A stretch of 64,000 nucleotides of DNA from Luteibacter jiangsuensis (lineage in GTDB: Bacteria; Pseudomonadota; Gammaproteobacteria; Xanthomonadales; Rhodanobacteraceae), in assembly GCF_011742555.1 (NCBI RefSeq), contig NZ_JAAQQR010000010.1, forward strand, positions 86,466 to 150,465, read 5' to 3'. Positions 56,401-64,000 of the stretch are shown here, piece by piece. Under the pieces are notes generated by a model. That model was given only the letters and a program-made list of their open reading frames with translations. It was not told the DNA's origin and did not search any database. Both the position numbers and the translations under genes were made by a program. The stretch's first letter is position 1. Each line of letters opens with the position of its first letter.

Positions 56401-59400
56401 CGGCGTAGGCGGTGTCGGCAATGTGATGCTCGACATCCGCAACCTCGTCGGGCAGGGCAGCATCGTCGCCAACAACACGCTCGGCATGCACCTGGTGGGC
56501 GACTACATCCAGGCCGCCGGTTCCAGCATCAAGGCCAACGGCGGCTTCAGCCTCGCCGTGGACGGCCAGTTCGTCAACAACGGCAGCATCCAGGCCGTGA
56601 ACGGCCTGACGATCAGCGCCGCGAACATCACGAACAATGCGGGCGCCCTGCTCAACTCCGCCAACACACAGCTCAACACCGGCGGCACGATCACCAACGC
56701 CGGCAGCATCCAGGGCAACACGGTAGGCATGAACGCCGGTGTGGTGAACAACACCGGCAGCATCATGGGCGGCAATGTCACCATCCAGGCCGGCACGGTG
56801 ATCAACGGTGCCGACTTCGGTCAGGCGACCGGTAACGCGGCGTACCAGAGCGGCACCATCGCCGCGACGGGCAGTGTGGACATCTACACGAACTACCTGC
56901 TCAATCGCGACGCGCAGATCTTCAGCCTCGGCAACATCAACGTGGCGGGCGCGGGGCGCAACGGCCAGGGCCTGTTCGCCACCCGCGCCGGACAGATCGA
57001 CAACATCTCCGGATCGATCCAGGCGCAGGGCAGCATCTTGCTGGCGGCGAACCAGATCAACAACGTGCGCCGCGTGTTGAACACGACCGATCGCGTGCTG
57101 TCGGCGGAAGAATCGGCTGCCTCGCAGCCGCTGCCGCGGTCGGATTACAAGTACACGATGAACAAGGTGCAGGAGTACGAGACCTACACCGAGTACCACA
57201 CCATCCAGGAGACCGTGGTCAACGCCGCCAGCGCGCAGTCGCAGATCCTCGCGGGCGGCAACATCGCGCTTTACGGCTCGGTGAAGAACAACACGTCGAC
57301 GATTGCCGCCAACGGTGCGCTCTGGGTGAACATCCAGGGTGCGGGCGGCGGCACCGGCATGGTCTTCGGCAACGAGAACGTCGCGAACGAGTCGCTGGCC
57401 GCCGGCCGCACCATCCAGCAGGTGGCGGTGAACCATCACATGGGCTGCGGTTGGCAGCAGAGCCTGTGCGATATTGAAAACGAAAAGGAGTCCTACTCCT
57501 ATCGTCCCAACACCGACCCCTCGACGTACCTGCACGACAATTACACCGCACTCGGCGCGGTGATGACCGGCGCGGGTGGCGTGAGCATCAGCGGGCAGAA
57601 TGTGTCGAACGGCGGCGTCACGCCTGACGGCCATTCGGTCGGCAATACGCGCCTCGATCCGAACGCCCAGGCCATCGGCCTCGCCTCGGTGAACAAGGGC
57701 AACGCACAGGGTGCGGCGGGCCTTCCGGTGGGCGCACAGGTCGACCCGGCGACAGGCCACGCGCCGCAGGTGCTCGGCGGCGCGGGACAGCCGTTGGCGG
57801 GCGTGATCCTCCCCACGGGTGGCATCTACAGCGTTCGCGGTAGCGGCGGTGGCGAGAGCGTGTCCGTGGGCGGCCCAGGGGCAGGCGGCGAACTCACTGC
57901 CGCCTCGGGTGCCGAGCGCAGCGCGGTGGACGGTGCCGGCGCAGATTCGCTTTCGGCGCTGGCGAAGGGGGCTTCAGCCCGTGGCGTCGGCCTGATGGGC
58001 AACGCGTACCTCACGGCCTTGCTTGGTCATCCGCCGAGCGGCAACTACCTGATCGAGACCAACTCCCGCTTCGTCGACTACAGCCAGTTCATCAGCAGCG
58101 ACTACCTGCTCGACCAGCTCGGCCTCGACCCCGCGCGCACGATGATGCGTCTGGGCGACGGCTTCTACGAGCAGCAGCTGGTGACCCAGCAGGTGACGCA
58201 GCTGACCGGGCGCACCTATCTCGCCGATTACTCCAGCGGCCTGGAGGAATACCAGGCGCTGATGAGCAACGCCACGCATGTGGCCCAGGCCATGAACCTG
58301 AGCGTGGGTGTGGCCCTCACGGCGGAGCAGGTCAGCGCACTCACCCAGGATATCGTCTGGATGGTGCAGCAGAACGTGGACGGCCACGAGGTGCTCGTGC
58401 CGGTGGTGTACCTGGCCAGCGGCAACCTCGGCCTCACGTCGCAGGGTGCGGTGATCGCAGGCTCGAGCGTGAGCATCGATGCCTCGGGCAAGCTGTCGAA
58501 CGACGGCCTGATCCGCGGCGAGAACAGCACCCTGCTGACGGCGCAGGACCTGCTCAACAGCGGACGCATCTCCAGCGGCGGCCTCACCGCCATCAGCGCG
58601 ACCGGCAATATCACCAACATCAACGGCCGCATCGACGGCGCGGGTGTCAGCTTGATTGCCGGTGGCAACATCCGCTCCGAAAACGTCGGCGGCCTCATCG
58701 GTCGTGGCATGGAGGGGGCGAGCATCACCGCCACCCAGGGCTTGCAGATCAGCGCCGGCAACAACCTGTCGCTCGACCACACCAAGGTCGCGGCAGGCGG
58801 CGATGCGCTGCTCACGGCAGGCCACGACCTGACCCTGAGCGGGCAGGGCGTGTCGGCGGGCGGCAGCCTGGCCCTAGCGGCCGGGAACAACCTGTCCATC
58901 ACGTCCAGCGTCACCACGACGCACCCGTACGCCTGGAGTAAGACGCTCACGGGCACGCAGGTCGACGGTCTCACGCTCAGTGCGGGCAAGGACCTTTCCC
59001 TGGTCGCCGGCAACGACATGAGCCTGTCGGCCACCACGCTGAAGGCCGGCGGAAACGCGGCGCTCCAGGCGGGTCATGACCTCACCCTCGGGGCGGTGCA
59101 GAGCGGCACACGCTGGACGACGCAAACCACGGCCAGCGGCATCGACGCCGGCGGCTCGCTCTCGCTGCAGGCGGGTCACGACCTCGGCGTACAGGCCGGC
59201 ACGCTCAAGGCTGGCGGCGACATGGCGCTGCTTGCGGGCCACGACCTGTCGCTGACCGCGACCATCAACGGCACGTCGAACAAGGTCACGCATGACGTGA
59301 CGAACCTCGACGCCGGCGGCAATCTCGCCGTGGCCGCGGGGAACAATGCGCTGCTGGAAGGAACCCAGATCAAGGCGGGCGGCACGGCCGCGCTGCAGGC

Positions 59401-62400
59401 GGGGAACGATCTCGACCTGACGACGGTGACGGATAGCACCACCAGCACGAAGAGCTGGAAGGAAGGGAAGAAGCGGATTACGGAGACGACGACGGATGAA
59501 ACCGTCCGAGGGGTGACGGTGGACGCCGGCACCGGCGTGCAGATCGCTGCCGGCCACGACGCCACGCTGGACGCGACCACGGTCGCGACCAAGACCGGCG
59601 ACATCACCTTGGCGGCGGGGCACAACCTGACGTTGGCGGCCGAAGACGAGACGCATACGGTCGTCACGGATACGAAGAAAAAGAAGAGCGGCCTCTTCAG
59701 CAGCAAGACGACCACCACGCACGACACCAGCGAACAGACGCTGGCCGTGGGTACCTCGCTCAGCGGTGACAACATCCACATGGTGGCCGGAAACGACCTG
59801 ACCGCCATGGGAGCGACCGTCCAGGCCACGGGCGGTATCGCCGTGGCGGCAGGCCACGACGTGAACCTGCTGGCCACAACCGACACCTATAACGAGACCC
59901 ACGACAAGACCGTCAAGAAGTCCGGCTTCACGCTCAATCGGGGCGGCGGCATCGTCCAGGCGGGCAAGAAGACGGTGACGAATGACGACACCGCGCAGCA
60001 CGTCGCCAATGGCACGCTGCTCAGTGGCGATTCGATCTCCGTCGCTGCCGGCCACGACGTGCTCGGCGAAGGCGCGAAGATCGCCGGTACACACGATGTC
60101 GTGGTCGCGGCAGGTAACAATCTCACCCTGACCACGGCAGTCGACATCTACGACGACAGCCACAGCAAGACGGTCACGAAGACGGGGTATTCGAAGAGCG
60201 GCATGAATGAGCTTTACGGGCAGGCTAAGGACAGCCGCTCCGAGAGTTCGCACCAGGTGACTCACACGGGTAGCGTCGTCGGCTCCACCGATGGACAGGT
60301 GACGTTGACGGCGGGTGGCGACCTGCACCTGACGGGCACGGACGTCATCAGCAAGACGGGTACCACGATCGTCGGCAAGAACGTCACGATCGATGCCGGC
60401 CTGGATACGCTGGATACGACGCAGTCGCAGAAACACAGCGAAGGTGGCATTACCGGTGGTCTGGGCGGGGCCGCCTATGAGTTTGCCATGGGCGCTCGAG
60501 ACTCGGTAAAGCAGGCCAGCAGCAGCGACGATGATCGGTTGAAGGCGCTCTATGCCGCGAAGGCCGCCTATCAGGTGCACGATGCCGTTGCTGCAACGGG
60601 CGACTTCAGCAGTGTGACCGACGCCCAGAGTGCAGCGGGAGCCGCGGGCATCAACATCCAGGTCGGGATTGGAGGAAGTAGCGCGAGCAGCAAGACCACG
60701 ACGCATGACAGCACGTCGTATGGCGGCCACATCACCAGCGGTGGCAACGTCACCATCGGCGCGACCGGTGGCGACCTGACCATCATCGGCGGCGAGGTCA
60801 CGGGCAAGAATGTCGCCCTGGCCGCGACGCATGACATCAACCTGCTCAGCCAGTCGGAGGAACACAGCCTCAAGAACGACTCGAAGAATTCCGCCGGCAG
60901 CATCGGTGTCAGCTTCGGTTCCGATGGCTTCGGCATCTACGCGTCGGCCAGCGTCGGCAGCGGCAAGGCGCATGGCAACGGCAGCACCCATGCCGAAACC
61001 ACCATCAACGCCGGCGACAAGCTGACCATCGTCAGCGGTAACGACACGACCATCGAAGGTGCCCAGCTGAAGGGCAACCAGGTTGTCGCCGATATCGGCA
61101 ACAACCTGACCATTCGCAGCGAGCAGGACACCGACGACTACGCCAGCAAGACCATGCAGGCCGGTGGCAAGCTGATGGTCGGTATCACCCAAAGCGGCAT
61201 GGTGAGCGGTAGTGCCTACTACGCGGCCAGCAAGGTCGATAGTCACTACACCAGCGTCAACGAGGTCAGCGGCATCAAGGCCGGCGACGGCGGCTTCCAG
61301 ATCGACGTTGGGGGCACGACCCATCTGGTCGGTGGGCAGATTGCCAGCACGGCAGACGCGTCGAAGAGCGTGCTCAGCACGGGCGATCTGGTCTGGGAGG
61401 ATCTGCACAATGAGTCGAAGTACAACGCCAGCCAGGTGAGCATTAGTGGGGGTAGCACTGTCTCGAGCAACGTCGTGGGCGCGATCGGTGCGGCGATTTC
61501 CATGGCAATGCCACAGCGGGGAAATAGCAGTAGTGAAACCAATTCGGGGGTGGCTAATGGGACGATCACAATACGCAACGATCCAGCCAAGGATCTGACT
61601 GGACTCGACCGAAATCCAACTCTTGACAACGCCTCACTGAAGAATTCCTTCGACCCCGAGAAGATAGCCGACCGGCAAGAGCTTTCCGAGGTCGCGGCGC
61701 AGGTAGGCTTTCGTGCCGCTGGTGACATCGCCAACAAGATGAAATGGGCCGAAGGAAGCCCGGAACGCGCTGCACTGCACGGCGCGGTGGCGGCTGCTGT
61801 TGCATCTCTGGGGGGCGGGGATGTTGGCAAGGCAGTCACGGGCGCGGTAGCAAATCAGGTCGTCATGACCACGATGTCTGACTACCTTCTGAGTCACGGT
61901 TACGAGGCCAAGGATCCCGAATATAGCGCCCTTATGCAGGCAGGTAGCGCTGCGGTTGGTGCAGTCGTTGGTGGGGGTTCTGGCGCGGTGGCAGCGCTGG
62001 ATGCAACCAAGTACAACCATCTCACACATAAGCAGATTGATGATCTAAATCATGCGCTGGAGGGTTGCACGACAGAACAATGTCGCTCGGATGCGATCAA
62101 TGCAGCTAAGCAGCAATCTCAGTTGAATGACGTGGCCTTGGCCATTGTTTGCAATGCCGGAGCATCAACTGCTTGCTACCAAGGTCTCGGCGCACTGGAG
62201 TCGTATTACGAAAGCCCAGTGGTGCCGCGCGACATGCGGGGTGATCAGATACGTGATCGCCAGTTGGAACAATCGCACTACTTTGGGGACATTGGATTCT
62301 TCGGAGGAGTTGCCGTCTCGTACTACGCCAACACCCCTCAGGAAGGCGGGACGGGTAGTTTCCTTTCCGGCGCTGGGGCTGCCTTTGGGAATAGACTCCT

Positions 62401-62983
62401 TCCGTTTGTCGGTAACGCTGAAGGAGCAAATCCAAATAATCCATTCATTCCGACGCAGCTTGGTGGCGCGGCACCGCAGTTTACGGATGGAATGTCCGCA
62501 AGCGCAGCGCAAGGAGTATGGCTTGGCGAAGCAGCCGGCGACGCGGCCTGGGTGCTCGCAGGGAATGAAGGTAAGGCAGCCCCAAGCAAGGGCGTTCTAC
62601 AGGAAGGCAGCCTTGGAGGGCCTCAGTCAGGCTACCCCTCGAGCCTACTTTCGTTCGAACGTCAGAAGGCTGCGAATGCAGCGGATGAGATCAGAAACGC
62701 TGAACCGGTGGGAAGCGCGCTCAAAGATGATCCGCTTCACCGGGCCCCGAGCTTTGTGGTAGATGAGATTCCGGAAAAAGGCATGGTATTCACCATCCAG
62801 GGTGGTGACAAGCAGACGTACAAGCTGACTCAAATGGAGGGCATTGTGAACGGTCGGCCGGGAATATTCGAATGGATTTTGAACACGAACGGAGAGCTGA
62901 CACACCAACGCTTCATTCCCGGCGGCCAGATCACAGGTACGCCGAACCAAGTACCCTCACGGCTACCCACAAAAAAATGGTGA
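50468..62983 (+). CDS. cdiA: Giant filamentous haemagglutinin / CdiA-like exoprotein with C-terminal toxin module
   Basis: A 4171-residue two-partner-secretion protein. After a long signal peptide (to VVSWAQQ) comes the TPS secretion domain (about 50-290) with NPYGITCDGCGVINSQRFTL at 150. Residues about 300-2200 are beta-helical repeats (FHA-1 type, many LDNAG/GNLSN-like turns). A non-repetitive central region (about 2200-2650, with EYETYTEYHTIQETV and ETNSRFVDYSQFISSDYLLD) corresponds to the receptor-binding/YP segment of CdiA. FHA-2 repeats (about 2657-3650, AAGHDLTL units) follow, then a pretoxin region with YNHLTH (3849-3854) and cysteines but no VENN. The final ~110 residues look like a separate toxin. 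The C-terminal end is lower in GC. Adhesin function without toxicity cannot be excluded. Confidence 0.93.
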   Translation: MTTNKAVMGRPQGDVAISAVRSLALAVALATLGIPVVSWAQQVPDAAAGAHRPKMDSAANGVPVVDIVAPNARGVSHNKYQRFDVDQRGVILNNSADIVQTQLGGYIAGNDNLNGGPASLILNEVTSGLPSSLRGYIEVGGKAAPVVIANPYGITCDGCGVINSQRFTLTTGTPVFGGSGSLDAFRVTGGGIAVGSGGLDGSTADRTDLIARAVQVNGQLWAKDLNVVAGRNDVNYEDAGVRAMAADANRPTVAIDVAALGGMYAEKIRLVGTEAGVGVVSSGAIAAQAGDLTLSSAGEVRLGGTTVALGNAVLDASGPVTVDGTFGTQNGNVSLATRGALGVSGRVIAGGSLAVDAADDIAVAGRLSAGGNLAVHSAQALRNTGLIYSDDAFDVRADSLRNEGTIYGLGGGNVFASGALVGIAASTLHAGGALALDAASVDSSGIVDAGGALSLSSRGNATLAGAVQGGGDVAVRAVGQLDNAATIVSGGRIDVQSARLTNASSAIVSSGGDLAVNTAGAAINQGTLYAAGGVTVNAASLAQGVAGQIYGVHSASANIGGSLDNDGSLVGGGALAVHADDIVSHGELGTQSGDASIVAGDVTLAGTTVVGGTLDLRTAGSLRQQGQLTAGNLAVDAGSVDNAGETYARGNAQVHAAKGLTNAGKLYADGQLVVSTGGDMSNAGILHAGTDLSLRGASVDSTASIDAGRDVSVDAQALHLAGTVQSGRDVALTSASTLDNAATVVAGRDAIVRAASLTNAGALSSNHDLTLDVDGDVDGAGQLYAGHALNVDAGSLSIGTGGSVSAADTATLRLRGALNNAGSVVGAQALSVDAGSIESTGSLGSTLGAATLASRGDTHLGGVASAATGFTAHAGGNLLIDGTLSGVRLGLAADSSMTLAGSVHATGDAILEAAQALALGGDTFADGALSAQAASIDQSGTTHAGGDLALNASSLTTHGTLDAGNDLVVAAGTASLGGQLQAARDVRADVVGTLSQSATVIAARDAIVGAANLDGAKGSIISAGRDLALTVSEGVTSAGLLHAANVLKLDAGSFAQTADGQVDAGKHLALDVSGALDSAGTIVGGDGLAINAGSLQSAGQIGSTAGDVSLVTTQGGLSLAGTTVSAGRLDATSAGALAQTGSLSANGAALASAGDMTLGGDTSVNGALGLDAGRDLSNAGSVYATGTLDVRASGNLSNRGSIAAENDLSVDAAALTQDANGKLQTNGSLKVTAGSIDSKGTLAGARDVSLSAQGALSLSGLTQAGGTLAIDTAGAFDNAGQLVASSALSVTAARIGNTGAISTDGTLDLHAVGLLDHRGTAYAGGKATLVAGTYNQAASAELSGADDLDIDVAGAVGNAGKIVAAKSLTLKGGSVSSTGTLGTQQGDLHLQARTGDLVLGGTVASAAGLDATSAQAIRQSGELVATHLNLHADGDLETQGDITAQDAAMTSAATLTQGGTLSAHAISLDGAVVKNDGRTLSSGDLVVHGGSVDASGVLAAGVKDDGSLDTTGDLHVSADTTLVAHGSLLAGHALDAQANTIDLSYGTQRAGGDATLVARAGNIDHTAGDLAVGGALSMQATGALVNRGVDGHDARLQANSLLLRATSIDNTRGKLLQTGNAALALTTAGTLDNTGGTIATNGNDLTVHGSRVVNRGGNIQLAGTGLLDVTSDQDIDNGQGTLAGNGATRVTATTALANDGGLINAHGGSTISAASLSNTAYGAISGATLGVTVANGLNNAGGLMQATAGDLSLTAANLSNAGGTIQSAPGAVTLGVAGTLDNGNGTIAAGTLTRLTTARLTNAGTIAGGQLNVQATDTVNNTGGHLQSRGALDLRATNGLNNNGGSIEANGATTLASASISNIGGRIANASGALTQVTSGSGIDNRGGTLGGQGDVNLSGTSISNAQGGTLVAAGSMTLGTGQLDNSNGSVYAGNTFNFVNAGASATNVGGKITAGRQLNLTLASLNNSGGTVQAGIDGVGGVGNVMLDIRNLVGQGSIVANNTLGMHLVGDYIQAAGSSIKANGGFSLAVDGQFVNNGSIQAVNGLTISAANITNNAGALLNSANTQLNTGGTITNAGSIQGNTVGMNAGVVNNTGSIMGGNVTIQAGTVINGADFGQATGNAAYQSGTIAATGSVDIYTNYLLNRDAQIFSLGNINVAGAGRNGQGLFATRAGQIDNISGSIQAQGSILLAANQINNVRRVLNTTDRVLSAEESAASQPLPRSDYKYTMNKVQEYETYTEYHTIQETVVNAASAQSQILAGGNIALYGSVKNNTSTIAANGALWVNIQGAGGGTGMVFGNENVANESLAAGRTIQQVAVNHHMGCGWQQSLCDIENEKESYSYRPNTDPSTYLHDNYTALGAVMTGAGGVSISGQNVSNGGVTPDGHSVGNTRLDPNAQAIGLASVNKGNAQGAAGLPVGAQVDPATGHAPQVLGGAGQPLAGVILPTGGIYSVRGSGGGESVSVGGPGAGGELTAASGAERSAVDGAGADSLSALAKGASARGVGLMGNAYLTALLGHPPSGNYLIETNSRFVDYSQFISSDYLLDQLGLDPARTMMRLGDGFYEQQLVTQQVTQLTGRTYLADYSSGLEEYQALMSNATHVAQAMNLSVGVALTAEQVSALTQDIVWMVQQNVDGHEVLVPVVYLASGNLGLTSQGAVIAGSSVSIDASGKLSNDGLIRGENSTLLTAQDLLNSGRISSGGLTAISATGNITNINGRIDGAGVSLIAGGNIRSENVGGLIGRGMEGASITATQGLQISAGNNLSLDHTKVAAGGDALLTAGHDLTLSGQGVSAGGSLALAAGNNLSITSSVTTTHPYAWSKTLTGTQVDGLTLSAGKDLSLVAGNDMSLSATTLKAGGNAALQAGHDLTLGAVQSGTRWTTQTTASGIDAGGSLSLQAGHDLGVQAGTLKAGGDMALLAGHDLSLTATINGTSNKVTHDVTNLDAGGNLAVAAGNNALLEGTQIKAGGTAALQAGNDLDLTTVTDSTTSTKSWKEGKKRITETTTDETVRGVTVDAGTGVQIAAGHDATLDATTVATKTGDITLAAGHNLTLAAEDETHTVVTDTKKKKSGLFSSKTTTTHDTSEQTLAVGTSLSGDNIHMVAGNDLTAMGATVQATGGIAVAAGHDVNLLATTDTYNETHDKTVKKSGFTLNRGGGIVQAGKKTVTNDDTAQHVANGTLLSGDSISVAAGHDVLGEGAKIAGTHDVVVAAGNNLTLTTAVDIYDDSHSKTVTKTGYSKSGMNELYGQAKDSRSESSHQVTHTGSVVGSTDGQVTLTAGGDLHLTGTDVISKTGTTIVGKNVTIDAGLDTLDTTQSQKHSEGGITGGLGGAAYEFAMGARDSVKQASSSDDDRLKALYAAKAAYQVHDAVAATGDFSSVTDAQSAAGAAGINIQVGIGGSSASSKTTTHDSTSYGGHITSGGNVTIGATGGDLTIIGGEVTGKNVALAATHDINLLSQSEEHSLKNDSKNSAGSIGVSFGSDGFGIYASASVGSGKAHGNGSTHAETTINAGDKLTIVSGNDTTIEGAQLKGNQVVADIGNNLTIRSEQDTDDYASKTMQAGGKLMVGITQSGMVSGSAYYAASKVDSHYTSVNEVSGIKAGDGGFQIDVGGTTHLVGGQIASTADASKSVLSTGDLVWEDLHNESKYNASQVSISGGSTVSSNVVGAIGAAISMAMPQRGNSSSETNSGVANGTITIRNDPAKDLTGLDRNPTLDNASLKNSFDPEKIADRQELSEVAAQVGFRAAGDIANKMKWAEGSPERAALHGAVAAAVASLGGGDVGKAVTGAVANQVVMTTMSDYLLSHGYEAKDPEYSALMQAGSAAVGAVVGGGSGAVAALDATKYNHLTHKQIDDLNHALEGCTTEQCRSDAINAAKQQSQLNDVALAIVCNAGASTACYQGLGALESYYESPVVPRDMRGDQIRDRQLEQSHYFGDIGFFGGVAVSYYANTPQEGGTGSFLSGAGAAFGNRLLPFVGNAEGANPNNPFIPTQLGGAAPQFTDGMSASAAQGVWLGEAAGDAAWVLAGNEGKAAPSKGVLQEGSLGGPQSGYPSSLLSFERQKAANAADEIRNAEPVGSALKDDPLHRAPSFVVDEIPEKGMVFTIQGGDKQTYKLTQMEGIVNGRPGIFEWILNTNGELTHQRFIPGGQITGTPNQVPSRLPTKKW

Positions 62984-62986
62984 GCA

Positions 62987-63478
62987 ATGGAAGTGTTATT
63001 AACAGGTGATTTTTGTTTCGCGGAGGCTCCTGGGATGAGCTGGGCCGAACTCGCTTATGGGCTGGATAGACACTTTATTAGTTCGAGAGGTGTCGTCGAT
63101 TATGCTATCGACAGTCTTTCAATAGATTCGCCGGAGGCGCACTACGAGTTAGCTGGTCTTGATGGAGCCGATCCGAACGACGTCAAGGATCTGCTTGCGC
63201 GCTTGAGCAGATCGGAGCGGTCAGAGGGGCGAATGAGGTGTATATGGATCTACCTCACGCTTCTTTGGGTGTACAGGAATCAGGATTCCTATAGCGACGT
63301 TTTTCAAGTGGCGGAACTGCTATACGCAGACTTCGACTATCCTGAATGCATGGCGTCGATCATCCGCTACATGCCACCGAAACAACCAGGAAGGGGGGGT
63401 AAGACCGAATTGCTGGAGAACTGGCGTGTGTTGCTGGAGGACTGCCGCACTCGGCTTTTGCCGAACCCCGGACGCTAA
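62987..63478 (+). CDS. cdiI: Probable immunity protein for the CdiA C-terminal toxin (DUF2247-like)
   Basis: A 163-residue soluble acidic protein starting 3 bases after the cdiA stop, the expected position for a cognate immunity gene. The region IYLTLLWVYRNQDSYSDVFQ then AELLYADFDYPECMASIIRYMP resembles the DUF2247 family, which I associate with toxin neighbourhoods; this match is from memory. No signal peptide or membrane segment is visible, so it would neutralise a cytosol-acting toxin. Base composition is markedly more AT-rich than upstream genes, like the toxin end of cdiA, consistent with transfer as one module. Confidence 0.72.
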   Translation: MEVLLTGDFCFAEAPGMSWAELAYGLDRHFISSRGVVDYAIDSLSIDSPEAHYELAGLDGADPNDVKDLLARLSRSERSEGRMRCIWIYLTLLWVYRNQDSYSDVFQVAELLYADFDYPECMASIIRYMPPKQPGRGGKTELLENWRVLLEDCRTRLLPNPGR

Positions 63479-63724
63479 ACAACGAATGTTCCTGGAAGGG
63501 TGGAGGCTTTTAAACAGATGCTTTTAGCAGCAAGCGCAAAAGTGCTTCAGGAGCGAAACTAAGGATCCTGCACGAGAACGCCCGTCGTCTGAATGACCTG
63601 CCCCGTGAGCCGTACCAGTAATCATTTTGAAAGTCTTGGGTCGAAGGGCACTGCGTTGTTGTCCTGTTTTGCGCGGCGCTGGGCAGCGAATTGCGAGGGC
63701 GGGATACGACCACAGCTGCTGTGG

Positions 63725-63868
63725 GGCGCGACCGGTGAATTCGGCCGCGTTGTCGGTGCGCATGGCGCGCGGATAGCCACCGAAGTAGGCGGCCTGATCG
63801 AGAAGCCGTACGACGCAGGCGCAGCTGATGCCGTGATCTACCGCGATGTCCACGCTCTCGCGAGTGAA
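63725..63868 (-). pseudogene. Fragment of IS3-family transposase (integrase core)
   Basis: Forty-eight codons on the minus strand read FTRESVDIAVDHGISCACVV then RLLDQAAYFGGYPRAMRTDN and AAEFTGRA, matching the DDE integrase core of IS3-family OrfB, including the second catalytic Asp in RTDN. Sequence on both sides does not continue the family, so this is a remnant. Between 63479 and 63724 I see no gene or other element. Confidence 0.8.
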
Positions 63869-63877
63869 CCGACGACG

Positions 63878-64000
63878 TCCCCCCCAGTTTTGAGTAGCAC
63901 GGCGATTTGGAGTCCAATCCCCCAACTGACGGAGATTGGACGTGAAGAAGCGCTTTTCCGAAGAGCAGATCATCGGCTTCCTGCGTGAGGCCGAAGCCGG
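63878..64000 (+). mobile_element. Left end of an IS3-like insertion sequence (continues past window)
   Basis: The sequence CCCCCCAGTTTTGAG just after 63878 looks like an IS3-family terminal repeat. A transposase frame starts 60 bases later on the plus strand. It directly abuts the older inverted integrase fragment, so one element appears to have inserted into, or recombined with, another. The exact end and target duplication cannot be set without the right end. Confidence 0.65.
63942..64000 (+). CDS. IS3-family transposase OrfA, N-terminus (truncated by window)
   Basis: GTG at 63942 opens a frame reading (M)KKRFSEEQIIGFLREAEAG, the conserved start of IS3/IS911-type OrfA helix-turn-helix proteins. 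Only 19 codons are in the window. A GGAG lies 10 bases upstream. Confidence 0.8.
   Translation, partial: MKKRFSEEQIIGFLREAEA

Noticed and set aside
54392..57760. A 1122-codon minus-strand frame opposite cdiA, and a similar 844-codon one at 58874-61408
   Set aside because: Both are shadows of the repetitive exoprotein; the regular repeats keep the opposite frame open.
51500..60000. Dense short DNA repeats resembling tandem repeats or a CRISPR-like array
   Set aside because: They are degenerate coding repeats for beta-helix turns in one open frame, with no constant repeat and spacer lengths.
63479..63724. A possible orphan toxin or immunity gene after cdiI
   Set aside because: No frame with a ribosome-binding site or recognisable sequence; the longer frames there are products of IS debris.

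Overview
The window is a GC-rich gammaproteobacterial chromosome segment. Gene content and order point to the Xanthomonadales, most likely the Rhodanobacteraceae (Luteibacter/Dyella-like). The clues are the thrS-infC-rpmI-rplT-pheS-pheT-ihfA-merR-tRNA-Pro block, a CarB-type TonB receptor driving a sugar locus, an L-fucose oxidative pathway very close to that of Xanthomonas campestris, and a dispersed family of REP-like hairpins. This placement is inference; no marker such as 16S rRNA is present.

Layout. 1-6.2 kb: translation and nucleoid genes, from the thrS 3' end through infC (AUC start), rpmI, rplT, an attenuator-like hairpin, pheST, ihfA and a MerR regulator to tRNA-Pro(GGG). 6.2-25.6 kb: mostly housekeeping genes. 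These are an Lnt-like nitrilase-fold acyltransferase with a TetR regulator, a PAS-GGDEF cyclase, divergent serA and a D-2-hydroxyglutarate-dehydrogenase-like flavoprotein, prolyl iminopeptidase, a secreted multidomain nuclease, upp, a PsiF-repeat protein, a class-III aminotransferase, an ABC-2 exporter with two tandem DesK-like kinases and one response regulator, and queA. REP-like palindromes fill the gaps between 12.0 and 17.7 kb, with one broken copy at 40 kb.

25.6-48.3 kb is a large carbohydrate locus. An IclR regulator is divergent from an L-fucose permease and mutarotase. The complete non-phosphorylative L-fucose route follows: AKR fucose dehydrogenase, fuconolactonase, fuconate dehydratase, SDR, FAH-type hydrolase, and an FMN L-lactate dehydrogenase for the lactate produced. 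Divergent from it are a CarB-type TonB receptor, a GH29 fucosidase and a GH18-like protein. A convergent operon carries GH20 hexosaminidase, GH3 (beta-xylosidase-like, with PA14), GH35 beta-galactosidase and a second GH29. Together these activities match the outer and core decorations of complex plant N-glycans (Lewis-a antennae, core xylose and fucose). A 26-bp motif upstream of both arms suggests shared control.

48.7-63.5 kb is a two-partner-secretion / contact-dependent-inhibition-type locus in cdiB-cdiA-cdiI order: a TpsB transporter, a 4171-residue exoprotein with a short uncharacterised C-terminal toxin module of lower GC, and a small immunity candidate. It ends at IS3-type debris: an inverted integrase fragment abutting the left end of another IS3-like element that runs off the window. 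No CRISPR array or rRNA was seen.
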